52,173 nt of DNA from JBMNOI01 sp050942995 (GTDB taxonomy: Bacteria > Chloroflexota > Anaerolineae > UBA1429): assembly GCA_050942995.1 (NCBI GenBank), contig JBMNOI010000004.1, positions 1 to 52,173 on the forward strand, read 5' to 3'. Every line of letters begins with the position of its first letter. Within the stretch, counting starts at the first letter, position 1. This document shows, in pieces, positions 45,149 to 52,173 of this stretch. Under the pieces are notes generated by a model that had not been told where the DNA came from, did not search any database, and saw nothing but the letters and a program-made list of their open reading frames with translations. A program made the position numbers and the translations under genes.

Positions 45149-45709
45149 ATGGGGCGGACAGCCTGGAAGCTATGGGCGGTTCTGGCGATGCTCTGGTCGG
45201 TTATGGCCTGTGCATCCGGGTGGCCGGGCGATTCGGCGATGGGCGACTACCTTGTCCCCGGCGCAAGCGAGGGAGACGCACCGGCCTCCTCTTTACCCCG
45301 GTCATCTGATCCCTCATCTCTCGATGAGGATGCGCCCTGTGTGCGCCTTGTGGAGTACGAGTTCATCGATCCGGCGTTTGCCACCTGTGTGTACACCCTC
45401 CGTGACGATGGGCGATATCTCATGGAGGGGGCGATATGTCCCGCCGAGGCGCCGCCCGTGCGCATCATCGAGCCGCATCGGCTCGACCTGTTGCAGAGCA
45501 TGCTGGATCGAGCCCGGTTTTACGATCTGGAGCGATACTATCCCGCGCCCGGCGTTTGAACGTGCGCGAAGGAAAGCGTCACAGTGTGGCGCGATGGGGA
45601 GCGATATCGGATCGTCGCCGATTTAGGCGCCGATGTCCCATCCGAATTGCAAGAGTTACTCGTCGAGTTGCGCAAACTGGCCACCACACCCTCTGAGACA
45701 GACCGCTGA
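45149..45709 (+). pseudogene. Small lipoprotein gene with in-frame TGA
   Basis: The ATG at 45149 has AAGGAG 6 nt upstream. The N-terminus is a lipoprotein signal peptide with lipobox VMAC (Cys21). The mature part has an acidic linker and a compact domain (CVRLVEYEFIDPAFATCVYT, YLMEGAICPAEAPPVRIIEP) up to YYPAPGV, where a TGA at 45557-45559 (codon 137) stops it. The same frame continues for 49 codons with sense (TVWRDGERYRIVADLGADVP, ELQELLVELRKL) to TGA at 45709. I read this as a nonsense mutation; the short 136-residue lipoprotein may still be made. The function is unknown. Confidence 0.7.
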
Positions 45710-45757
45710 TCCTTTCTGTGGTGGTCCTCGTGTACGGTTTGAACGGCCCCGAATTCT

Positions 45758-45806
45758 TTGATAGATGATGGCTTTTCATCATAATAGCGGATGCACACGT
45801 GTGCAT
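45758..45806 (+). promoter_or_regulatory. Promoter and palindromic operator of the LacI-type gene
   Basis: TTGATA (45758-45763), a 16-nt spacer and CATAAT (45780-45785) are followed by the perfect 16-bp palindrome ATGCACAC-GTGTGCAT (45791-45806), which covers the expected start of transcription. This is the classical place and symmetry for a LacI-family operator, so autorepression is inferred. Confidence 0.7.
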
Positions 45807-45827
45807 TAAGGGTAAAGGAGTTTCCGC

Positions 45828-46874
45828 GTGAGACGAGCCCGAGTATCCATCAAAGACATCGCCCGAGTCGCCGGCGTCTCACACTCGACAGTATCGAGAG
45901 CCCTGCGCGATAGTCCGCTCATCAGTATCGCGACCCGCCGCCGCATTCAACAGCTGGCCGATGAGATGGGCTATATCCCCAATGCGGTGGCCCAGAGTCT
46001 GCAGATGCGTCGTAGCGGCACCATCGGTCTGGCCGTCACCACCCTTTCCGACCCCTTCTTTGCCGATGTGGTCGAGGGCGTCGAAGAGATCGCCAGTTCC
46101 TCCGGTCTGGGCGTGTTTGTCACCTCGTCGCACAACGACCCCGAGGCCGAGCTGCGCGCTATCGAAACGTTTCACCGCCGCCGGGTGGATGGCATCATCG
46201 TCGCCGCGTCGCGCCTCAGTCATCGCCATGCCCGCCAGCTGGAGCGGATCGATGTGCCGATTGTGCTGGTGAACCAGCATGAAGGGGGCGATTCGCTGTT
46301 CAATACGGTGGCAGTGGACGAATATGGCGGCGCCCGCATGGCGGTGGAGTATCTGCTTTCATGTAGCCATCGACGGATCGCCTATCTGGGGCTGGGAAAC
46401 CGCCTGCGCTCGAATCAGCAACGCCTGCTCGGTTATCGCGATGCGCTGGCCGACGCCGGTATCGTTCTCCGAAGCGACTGGATCCAGATTGTGCCCGCCG
46501 ATATGGCCGAGACCCATGGGGATGTGAACGCAGGGCAGTACGCCGCCCGGCGCCTGATCGGGTCGGATATCACGGCCCTGTTCTGCTACAACGACCGCAC
46601 TGCTGTGGGCGTTCTGCTGACCTGCCGCGATGAAGGGCTGAACGTGCCGGGGGATTGGAGCGTCGTCGGCTTTGACGATATCGAGCTCGCCCGGTACATG
46701 TCGCCGCCACTCACAACCGTCGCCCAGCCCAAGCGCGAGATGGGCCGGCAGGCCATGCGCATGGTGCTGGAACTGCTGGAGGGTCGGCCGGTAACACACC
46801 ATACGGTTACGCCCTGTCTGGTGGTGAGAGACAGCGTCGCTCCGCTGTCTCGGGGCGCGAGCACATCCGAATGA
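45828..46874 (+). CDS. LacI-family transcriptional regulator
   Basis: 348 residues. N-terminal helix-turn-helix and hinge: VSIKDIARVAGVSHSTVSRA, LADEMGYIPNAVAQSLQ; then the periplasmic-binding-protein-like sensor domain from TIGLAVTTLSDPFFADVVEG to FDDIELARYMSPPLTTVAQP and a typical C-terminus. GTG start at 45828 with AAAGGAG 9 nt upstream. It lies 144 nt before iolD on the same strand, so it probably controls the inositol genes and itself through the palindrome at 45791-45806. The ligand is probably an inositol or an early breakdown product. Confidence 0.9.
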   Translation: MRRARVSIKDIARVAGVSHSTVSRALRDSPLISIATRRRIQQLADEMGYIPNAVAQSLQMRRSGTIGLAVTTLSDPFFADVVEGVEEIASSSGLGVFVTSSHNDPEAELRAIETFHRRRVDGIIVAASRLSHRHARQLERIDVPIVLVNQHEGGDSLFNTVAVDEYGGARMAVEYLLSCSHRRIAYLGLGNRLRSNQQRLLGYRDALADAGIVLRSDWIQIVPADMAETHGDVNAGQYAARRLIGSDITALFCYNDRTAVGVLLTCRDEGLNVPGDWSVVGFDDIELARYMSPPLTTVAQPKREMGRQAMRMVLELLEGRPVTHHTVTPCLVVRDSVAPLSRGASTSE

Positions 46875-47018
46875 CCTGCGGCCTCGATCTTCCGTAGCGA
46901 AATAGCGCAGGTTAGATCGTCGTCATAGGCCGGTTTTTGGCCGGTCGCCCATTCTGTAGATCTCGTCCGCACAACCAGGGCGCCCTCGGCCCTATATCGT
47001 ATCTCAGGAGGCTCACAC

Positions 47019-48887
47019 ATGCCCGCACCCACTCTTCGTCTGACGACCGCGCAAGCGATCATCCGATTCCTGCAGGCTCAACTCGTCGAACGTGACGGCC
47101 AACGACACCCGTTCTTTGCCGGCGCTCTGGGCATCTTTGGCCATGGGAATGTGGGCGGTCTGGGGCAGGCGCTGCTCGAGATGCCGGATTTTCCCTTTAT
47201 TCTGGTGCGCAACGAGCAATCGGCCGTCCATCTGGCCGCCGGCTATGCCCGGATGCGTAATCGCCTGGGCGCCTATGCCTGTATGTCATCCATCGGGCCG
47301 GGCGCCACCAATATGATCACCGGCGCCGCCGGAGCCACGATCAACCGCCTGCCCGTGTTGTTGTTGCCCGGCGATATCTATGCCCGGCGCAATGTGGCCC
47401 CCGTGCTGCAGCAACTGGAATCGCCCGCAACCCAGGATATCAGCGTCAACGATGCCTTTCGGCCGGTGTCGCGCTATTGGGATCGCATCTATCGTCCCGA
47501 GCAGATTCTGACGGCTCTTCCCGAGGCGATGCGGGTGCTCACCTCACCGGCCGATACTGGCGCCGTCACCCTGGCCATGCCGCAAGATGTGCAGGCCGAA
47601 GCATACGAATATCCTGAAGCGTTCTTCGAGCCCCGGGTATGGGCGATTCGCCGCCCCCTGGCCGACCGCGATCTGTTGCGCCGCGCCGTCGAGGCCATTC
47701 GCGCGGCCAGGCGGCCGCTCATCGTCGCCGGTGGGGGAGTGATCTACAGCGAGGCCTGCGCCGCTTTGGCACGTTTTGTCGAGCGTACGGGCATCCCGAT
47801 GGGCGAAACCCAGGCCGGCAAGGGGGCGCTACCCTACGATCATCCGCAGAATCTGGGGGCCATCGGCGCCACCGGCACGCTGGCGGCCAATCGGATCGCC
47901 CGCGATGTCGACCTCGTCATCGGCATCGGTACGCGGTACAGTGATTTCACGACGGCCTCTAAAACCGCCTTTCAGAATCCGCAGGTGCGCTTTGTCAACA
48001 TCAATGTGGCCGAGTTCGATGCCTACAAACACCTCGCCGTTCCCCTGGTCGCCGATGCCCGTGTGACCCTGGAGGAGCTCACCGAGGCGCTGGCCGACCA
48101 TCATGTGAGTGCCGAGTATGCCGGGCAAATCGCCACCCTTACGGCTGAATGGCATCAGGAGGTGGAGCGCCTCTACGATCTGGGGCATACGCCGCTGCCC
48201 GCCCAGAGCGAGGTGATCGGTGCGATATGGCGGGCCTCTGGTCCACGGGATGTGCTGGTCAGCGCCGCCGGTAGCCATCCGGGCGACCTGCACAAGCTCT
48301 GGCGACCGCGCGATCCCAAGGGCTACCACCTGGAGTATGGCTATTCCTGCATGGGGTACGAGATCCCCGGGGCTATGGGGGTCAAGATGGCCGATCCCGA
48401 CCGCGAAGTGTACGTCATCGTCGGCGACGGCACCTATCTGATGATGCCCTCAGAGATCGTCACGTCGCTGCAAGAAGGCGTCAAGCTCACCATCATCCTC
48501 ATCGATAACAAGGGCTTTGGCAGCATCGGCGCCCTCAGTCGTTCGCTGGGTAGCCGCGGATTCGCCACCCGCTATCGCTATCGCAACGCCGAGAGCGGGC
48601 AACTGGACGGCGATGTCCTGCCCGTGGATTATGCCGCCAACGCCCGCAGCCTGGGCGCCCATGTCATGACTGCCGGCTCTATCGCCGAGCTCGAAAACGC
48701 GCTGGAGGAGGCGCGGGGCATCGAGCGCACCACCGTCATCGTCGTCGAGACGGACCCCTCAGTGGGCGTGCCGGATTACGACTCGTGGTGGGACGTGCCC
48801 GTGTCCGAGGTCTCGGCTGTCGAAGAGATTCGCCGGGCCCGTGAGGTGTACGATCGCAAACGCCGGGAGGAACGCTACTTCTTTTGA
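47019..48887 (+). CDS. iolD: 3D-(3,5/4)-trihydroxycyclohexane-1,2-dione hydrolase
   Basis: 622 residues, a thiamine-diphosphate enzyme. It shows the N-terminal motif LTTAQAIIRFLQAQ, the activating Glu in LVRNEQSAVHLAAGYARM (E66), the middle domain RRPLIVAGGGVIYSEA, and the TPP/Mg motif beginning GDGTYLMM (near residue 469) and ending LIDNKGFGSIG. Length and motifs fit IolD, which hydrolyses the cyclic diketone of myo-inositol breakdown to 5-deoxyglucuronate. The ATG has AGGAGG 7 nt upstream. It is the first of three consecutive iol genes (25- and 60-nt gaps). Confidence 0.92.
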   Translation: MPAPTLRLTTAQAIIRFLQAQLVERDGQRHPFFAGALGIFGHGNVGGLGQALLEMPDFPFILVRNEQSAVHLAAGYARMRNRLGAYACMSSIGPGATNMITGAAGATINRLPVLLLPGDIYARRNVAPVLQQLESPATQDISVNDAFRPVSRYWDRIYRPEQILTALPEAMRVLTSPADTGAVTLAMPQDVQAEAYEYPEAFFEPRVWAIRRPLADRDLLRRAVEAIRAARRPLIVAGGGVIYSEACAALARFVERTGIPMGETQAGKGALPYDHPQNLGAIGATGTLAANRIARDVDLVIGIGTRYSDFTTASKTAFQNPQVRFVNINVAEFDAYKHLAVPLVADARVTLEELTEALADHHVSAEYAGQIATLTAEWHQEVERLYDLGHTPLPAQSEVIGAIWRASGPRDVLVSAAGSHPGDLHKLWRPRDPKGYHLEYGYSCMGYEIPGAMGVKMADPDREVYVIVGDGTYLMMPSEIVTSLQEGVKLTIILIDNKGFGSIGALSRSLGSRGFATRYRYRNAESGQLDGDVLPVDYAANARSLGAHVMTAGSIAELENALEEARGIERTTVIVVETDPSVGVPDYDSWWDVPVSEVSAVEEIRRAREVYDRKRREERYFF

Positions 48888-48912
48888 CCTCCCTCGACGA
48901 TAGGAGGATACC

Positions 48913-49836
48913 ATGAGCACGATCGGCGTGGGCAATGCGCCCTGCTCCTGGGGCGCCCTCGAATTCGAGGGGTTGGAGGGCGAGACGATCGGCTATGACC
49001 GCATACTGGACGAACTGACCGAGGCCGGCTATACCGGCACCGAGTTGGGTGATTGGGGCTATATGCCTACCGACCCGCATATCTTGCGGCACGAGTTGAG
49101 CGGGCGCAACCTGACCATGCTGGGCGCATTTGTGCCGGTGGCTCTGGCCGATCCTGCCGCACTCGATGCGGGGATCCGGGATGCCGTCAAAGTGGCGCGG
49201 CTACTGGCGGCCGTCGCCACCCGGCCGCAGCCCTGGCTGGTGCTGGCCGATGCGAACGGCACGGTTCCCCATCGCGTGCAACATGCCGGCCGCATATCGC
49301 CGGGCATGGGATTGGATGCCGACGGGTGGCGCGTGTTCTCTCGCGGCGTCGAGCGGATCGCCCGCGTCGTTCGCGATGAAACCGGACTGTGTACCGTGTT
49401 TCATCACCACTGTGCGGGCTATGTCGAGACGCCCGACGAGATCGATCGTCTGCTGGATCTTACCGACCCCGACCTGGTCGGCCTGGCGCTCGATACCGGA
49501 CACTATACCTATGGATGTGGCCGGGACGATGCCCGCATCGACGCCGCTCTGGCGCGCTATGGCGAGCGCATCGCCTACCTTCACTTTAAGGATTGCAGCG
49601 CAGAGGTGGCCGCCCGCGCCCGCACCGAAGGATGGGATTACTTTAAGGCGGTGCGGCGGGGCGTTTTTTGTGAATTGGGCCGCGGTGCGGTAGATTTCTC
49701 TGCGGTCGTCGCCTGGCTGCATCGAATCGGTTATGACGGCTATGTCGTCGTCGAGCAGGATGTGCTCCCCGGGATGGGCACCCCTCGGGAGAGCGCCGTG
49801 CGCAACCGCCGATTCCTGCGCACCATCGGCCTTTGA
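48913..49836 (+). CDS. iolE: Inosose dehydratase / TIM-barrel family
   Basis: 307 residues, a sugar isomerase-type TIM barrel. Motifs: IGVGNAPCSWGALEFEG, GYTGTELGDWGYMP, TVFHHHCAGYVETPDEI, LALDTGHYTYG, YLHFKDC and VVEQDVLPGMGTPRESA, with the Glu/His/Asp metal ligands expected for IolE. It should dehydrate scyllo-inosose to the diketone used by IolD. The ATG has AGGAGG five bases upstream and lies 25 nt after iolD. A related isomerase function is possible, but the neighbours support IolE. Confidence 0.87.
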   Translation: MSTIGVGNAPCSWGALEFEGLEGETIGYDRILDELTEAGYTGTELGDWGYMPTDPHILRHELSGRNLTMLGAFVPVALADPAALDAGIRDAVKVARLLAAVATRPQPWLVLADANGTVPHRVQHAGRISPGMGLDADGWRVFSRGVERIARVVRDETGLCTVFHHHCAGYVETPDEIDRLLDLTDPDLVGLALDTGHYTYGCGRDDARIDAALARYGERIAYLHFKDCSAEVAARARTEGWDYFKAVRRGVFCELGRGAVDFSAVVAWLHRIGYDGYVVVEQDVLPGMGTPRESAVRNRRFLRTIGL

Positions 49837-49896
49837 CGGTCCCATCTGGCGCATCTAGCTGCGTCGCCACTGCGATACTCAACAAGCGAGTGAGCC

Positions 49897-50961
49897 ATGA
49901 CCGAAACAGCCCGTACTGAATTGATCCATATCGCACCCCGTGCCGAGGTGGTTCGTGTCGGCCTCATCGGCGCCGGCCGCATTGGCCGGGTACACGCCAA
50001 TAACCTGGCCTATCGCATTCCGGCGGCTGAACTGGTGGCCATAGCCGATGTGAACCCCGCCGCCGCCCGCGCCCTGGCCGACACTTGCAGGGTGCCCCGC
50101 GCCGTCGCCGACTATGGCGTCCTGCTGGACGATCCCGAGATCGACGCCATCGTCATCTGTTCGTCGACGAACACTCACGCGCAGATCATCGAAGAGGCGG
50201 CGGCCGCCGGGAAGCAGATTTTTTGCGAAAAGCCCATCGATCTGAGTCTGGCCCGCACCGACGAGGCCCTGGCCGCCGTCGAGCGCGCCGGGGTCAAGCT
50301 GCAGATCGGCTTTAACCGGCGGTTCGACGCCAACTATCGCCGGGTGCGCCAGGCCGTCGAGTCGGGGGAGATCGGCACCCCTCACCTGGTGCACATCATC
50401 AGTCGTGATCCGGCGCCGCCCCCTATGGAGTATGTGCGCGTCTCGGGAGGCATGTTCGTGGATATGACCATCCACGATTTCGACATGGCGCGTTATCTTG
50501 TGGGGGAGGAAGTAGAAGAGGTCTATACCGCCGCGGCTGTTCTGGTGGACCCCGCCATCGGCGAGGCGGGCGATGTGGATACAGCGCTCATCACCCTGCG
50601 CTTTGCCGGTGGGGCCATGGCCTGCATCGACAACAGCCGCCGCGCAGTCTATGGGTACGATCAGCGCGCCGAAGTGCTGGGCAGTCGGGGCGCTGTGCAG
50701 ACGGGCAACCAGTACGCCAACGCGGCCATCATCAGCACCGGCGAATCGATCCGCCGCGATCTGCCGTTGAACTTTTTCATGGATCGGTATGTCGAGAGCT
50801 TTGTGGCCGAGATGACGGCCTTTATCGAGGCCGTACGCGACGATACGCCTACACCGGTGACCGGTTACGATGGGCGCATGGCGCTGATCCTGGCTCTGGC
50901 GGCCCGTAAATCACATCGGGAAGGGCGTCCGGTGCGGATGAGCGAGATCGCAGGGAACTGA
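49897..50961 (+). CDS. iolG: Inositol 2-dehydrogenase (Gfo/Idh/MocA family)
   Basis: 354 residues. NAD-binding motif VGLIGAGRIGRVHANNL (about residues 25-41), the EKPI motif (E111, K112), GFNRRFDANYRRVRQAVESG, and GGMFVDMTIHDFDMARYL, in which D189 and H193 complete the Lys-Asp-His set of inositol dehydrogenases. It oxidises myo-inositol to scyllo-inosose with NAD. An N-terminal extension of about 20 residues precedes the Rossmann fold; the ATG at 49897 has only a weak ribosome site. It is the last gene before a strong terminator. Confidence 0.88.
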   Translation: MTETARTELIHIAPRAEVVRVGLIGAGRIGRVHANNLAYRIPAAELVAIADVNPAAARALADTCRVPRAVADYGVLLDDPEIDAIVICSSTNTHAQIIEEAAAAGKQIFCEKPIDLSLARTDEALAAVERAGVKLQIGFNRRFDANYRRVRQAVESGEIGTPHLVHIISRDPAPPPMEYVRVSGGMFVDMTIHDFDMARYLVGEEVEEVYTAAAVLVDPAIGEAGDVDTALITLRFAGGAMACIDNSRRAVYGYDQRAEVLGSRGAVQTGNQYANAAIISTGESIRRDLPLNFFMDRYVESFVAEMTAFIEAVRDDTPTPVTGYDGRMALILALAARKSHREGRPVRMSEIAGN

Positions 50962-50991
50962 ATTTCACCCAAACCCGTTCGGTGAATGATG

Positions 50992-51028
50992 GCGGAACAG
51001 GACCTGTTCAAGGTCCTGTTCCGCTTAT
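50992..51028 (+). terminator. Terminator after iolG
   Basis: GCGGAACAGGACC and GGTCCTGTTCCGC form a perfect 13-bp stem with a 7-nt loop (50992-51024), followed by a short TTATT. A second small hairpin, TTCACC/GGTGAA (50964-50986), precedes it. It separates the iol genes from the reductase unit. Confidence 0.75.
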
Positions 51029-51069
51029 TCGTCGCGGCAGAGAATACAGCCTGTAGATGCCGCAGAAGC

Positions 51070-51099
51070 TTGACATTAGATACCCATAGGGGGTATAAT
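51070..51099 (+). promoter_or_regulatory. Strong promoter with CsoR/FrmR-like operator in the spacer
   Basis: Consensus TTGACA (51070-51075) and TATAAT (51094-51099) are 18 nt apart. Within the spacer and into the -10 box lies ATACCC-ATAGG-GGGTAT (51080-51096), a C-tract/G-tract dyad flanked by A/T as in operators of the CsoR/RcnR/FrmR family. A bound repressor would block the promoter. No gene of that family is in the window. Confidence 0.65.
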
Positions 51100-51183
51100 G
51101 ATCGTAATGCGATGGCCGTTCGGAAACGGCCACTATGCCACGGGCCGGTCAACCGGTCCTTCCACGCAGAGAGGAGTATCACC

Positions 51184-52128
51184 ATGCAATATCGTCGATT
51201 GGGCAACGCCGGAATCAAAGTGAGCGCCGTCGCCCTGGGCGGCTGGACGACTTTTGGTGATAGCATTCGGGATGCCGATCTGACCCGGGAGATTATTCTG
51301 GCGGCCTATGATCAGGGAATCAACTTTTTCGATATCGCCGATGCCTATGCGCGAGGCGAATCCGAGCGCATGATGGGTGCCGTGCTCAAGGATCTGCCGC
51401 GGCATACGCTGGTCATCTCCAGCAAGCTATTCTGGCCCATGAGCGATGATGTGAACGATCGCGGCCTGTCGCGCAAGCACATCATGGAATCCATCGAAAA
51501 GTCGCTCAAACGCATTGGCACCGATTATCTGGATATCTACTTCTGCCACCGCTTCGACCCCGAGACTCCGCTGGAAGAGGTCGTCCGCGCGATGGACGAT
51601 CTGGTGCATCAGGGCAAGGTGCTCTACTGGGGCACCAGCGAATGGACCGGTGCACAGATCGCCGAGGCGGCGGGGCTGGCGCGCCAGTTCAATCTGTACG
51701 CGCCCAGGGCCGATCAACCGGGGTATAACCTGTTGCGTCGTCGTCGAGTTGAGGAGGACGTCATCCCTGCTGCGCGGGCGCATGGCATCGGCCTGACCAC
51801 CTTTAGCCCGCTGGGCAGCGGTATTCTTACCGGTAAATATGACGACGGGATCCCTCAGGAGAGTCGGGCCGCCCGTAACGAAGGGATGCGCGAGCGGCTC
51901 ACCGATGATGTGGTCGAGAGTGTGCGTCGGCTCAAACCGATTGCCGACGACCTGGGCATCACCCGCGCGCAACTGGCCATGGCCTGGATCCTGCGCCATC
52001 CCGAGGTGAGCAGCGTCATCACCGGCGCCACGCGTCCCGAGCATGTGGTGGCCAATGCCGGGGCGGCGGAGGTGCAGTTGAGCGACGATGTGATCGCTCA
52101 ACTGGATGAACTGTTCCCCGTGGCGTAG
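51184..52128 (+). CDS. Aldo/keto reductase (AKR6/K-channel-beta-like subgroup)
   Basis: 314 residues, NADPH-dependent TIM barrel. The catalytic tetrad is visible: D50 and Y55 in FFDIADAYARGESE, K81 in ISSKLFW, H122 in IYFCHRFDP. LDIYFCHRFDPETPLEEVVR, VLYWGTSEWTGAQIAEA and the C-terminal AWILRHPEVSSVITGATRPE are typical of the subgroup related to potassium-channel beta subunits and YghZ. It reduces aldehydes, perhaps methylglyoxal-like compounds. The ATG at 51184 has GAGGAG 7 nt upstream. It has its own promoter, so it is not an obligatory part of the iol unit. Confidence 0.9.
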   Translation: MQYRRLGNAGIKVSAVALGGWTTFGDSIRDADLTREIILAAYDQGINFFDIADAYARGESERMMGAVLKDLPRHTLVISSKLFWPMSDDVNDRGLSRKHIMESIEKSLKRIGTDYLDIYFCHRFDPETPLEEVVRAMDDLVHQGKVLYWGTSEWTGAQIAEAAGLARQFNLYAPRADQPGYNLLRRRRVEEDVIPAARAHGIGLTTFSPLGSGILTGKYDDGIPQESRAARNEGMRERLTDDVVESVRRLKPIADDLGITRAQLAMAWILRHPEVSSVITGATRPEHVVANAGAAEVQLSDDVIAQLDELFPVA

Positions 52129-52173
52129 AGCCGAACCTGTTCCTCCCTTCACTGCACGCGTACAGAGGCGCTG

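Noticed and set aside
1..52173. CRISPR arrays, insertion sequences, tRNA genes
   Set aside because: I looked for spaced direct repeats, transposase-like frames and cloverleaf-like segments and recognised none.

Overview
The window reads as a chromosomal piece of a moderately GC-rich bacterium, most likely a member of the Chloroflexota (Anaerolineae-like). This is inferred from the style of the secreted proteins: Ig-like domain plus Pro/Thr/Glu-rich linker at the left edge, and a beta-helix protein ending in FLPLVIGL. The arrays of GT-C-type membrane proteins and the Wzc-like fused co-polymerase/kinase fit the same view. No rRNA, tRNA, transposase or CRISPR array was recognised.

Region 1 (about 1-32668, all minus strand) is one very long surface-polysaccharide operon with many 1-4 nt overlaps. 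Read in the direction of transcription it holds: a hexapeptide-repeat acetyltransferase, a membrane GT2, a B12-type radical SAM protein, an initiating sugar-phosphate transferase, a chain-length co-polymerase/tyrosine kinase, a flippase, a GT4, two asparagine-synthetase-like proteins, a second flippase, GT2/GT4 enzymes, an O-antigen-polymerase-like protein, a GHMP sugar kinase, a second sugar-phosphate transferase with an altered active site, four GT-C-like polytopic proteins with a polyprenol-phosphate-mannose-synthase-like GT2, and a secreted Ig-domain protein cut by the window edge. Paired flippases and paired initiating transferases suggest two glycan pathways, or an ancestral duplication.

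Region 2 (32669-35552) is divergent. An intergenic stretch carries a good promoter with a palindromic operator candidate. It drives an intact membrane protein with a zinc ribbon, one TM segment, a lectin-like beta domain and TPR repeats, followed by an intrinsic terminator. An AT-rich promoter region for the next cluster follows.

Region 3 (35553-45709) is a second glycan-assembly cluster plus two secreted proteins, and it is visibly decaying. A GT2 has an in-frame TAG, a GT4 has an in-frame TGA, and another GT2 is internally deleted. A GT2 has lost the frame of its ribosome-bound start codon. Two membrane proteins are frameshifted, one at a run of seven G. A beta-helix protein carries three frameshifts and a lipoprotein has an in-frame TGA. 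Only the flippase looks fully intact. No comparable lesion was noticed on either side.

Region 4 (45710-52173) is intact catabolism: a LacI-type regulator with a perfect palindrome at its own promoter, then iolD, iolE and iolG, which together cover the first three steps of myo-inositol breakdown, a strong terminator, and an aldo/keto reductase whose promoter spacer contains a CsoR/FrmR-like operator.
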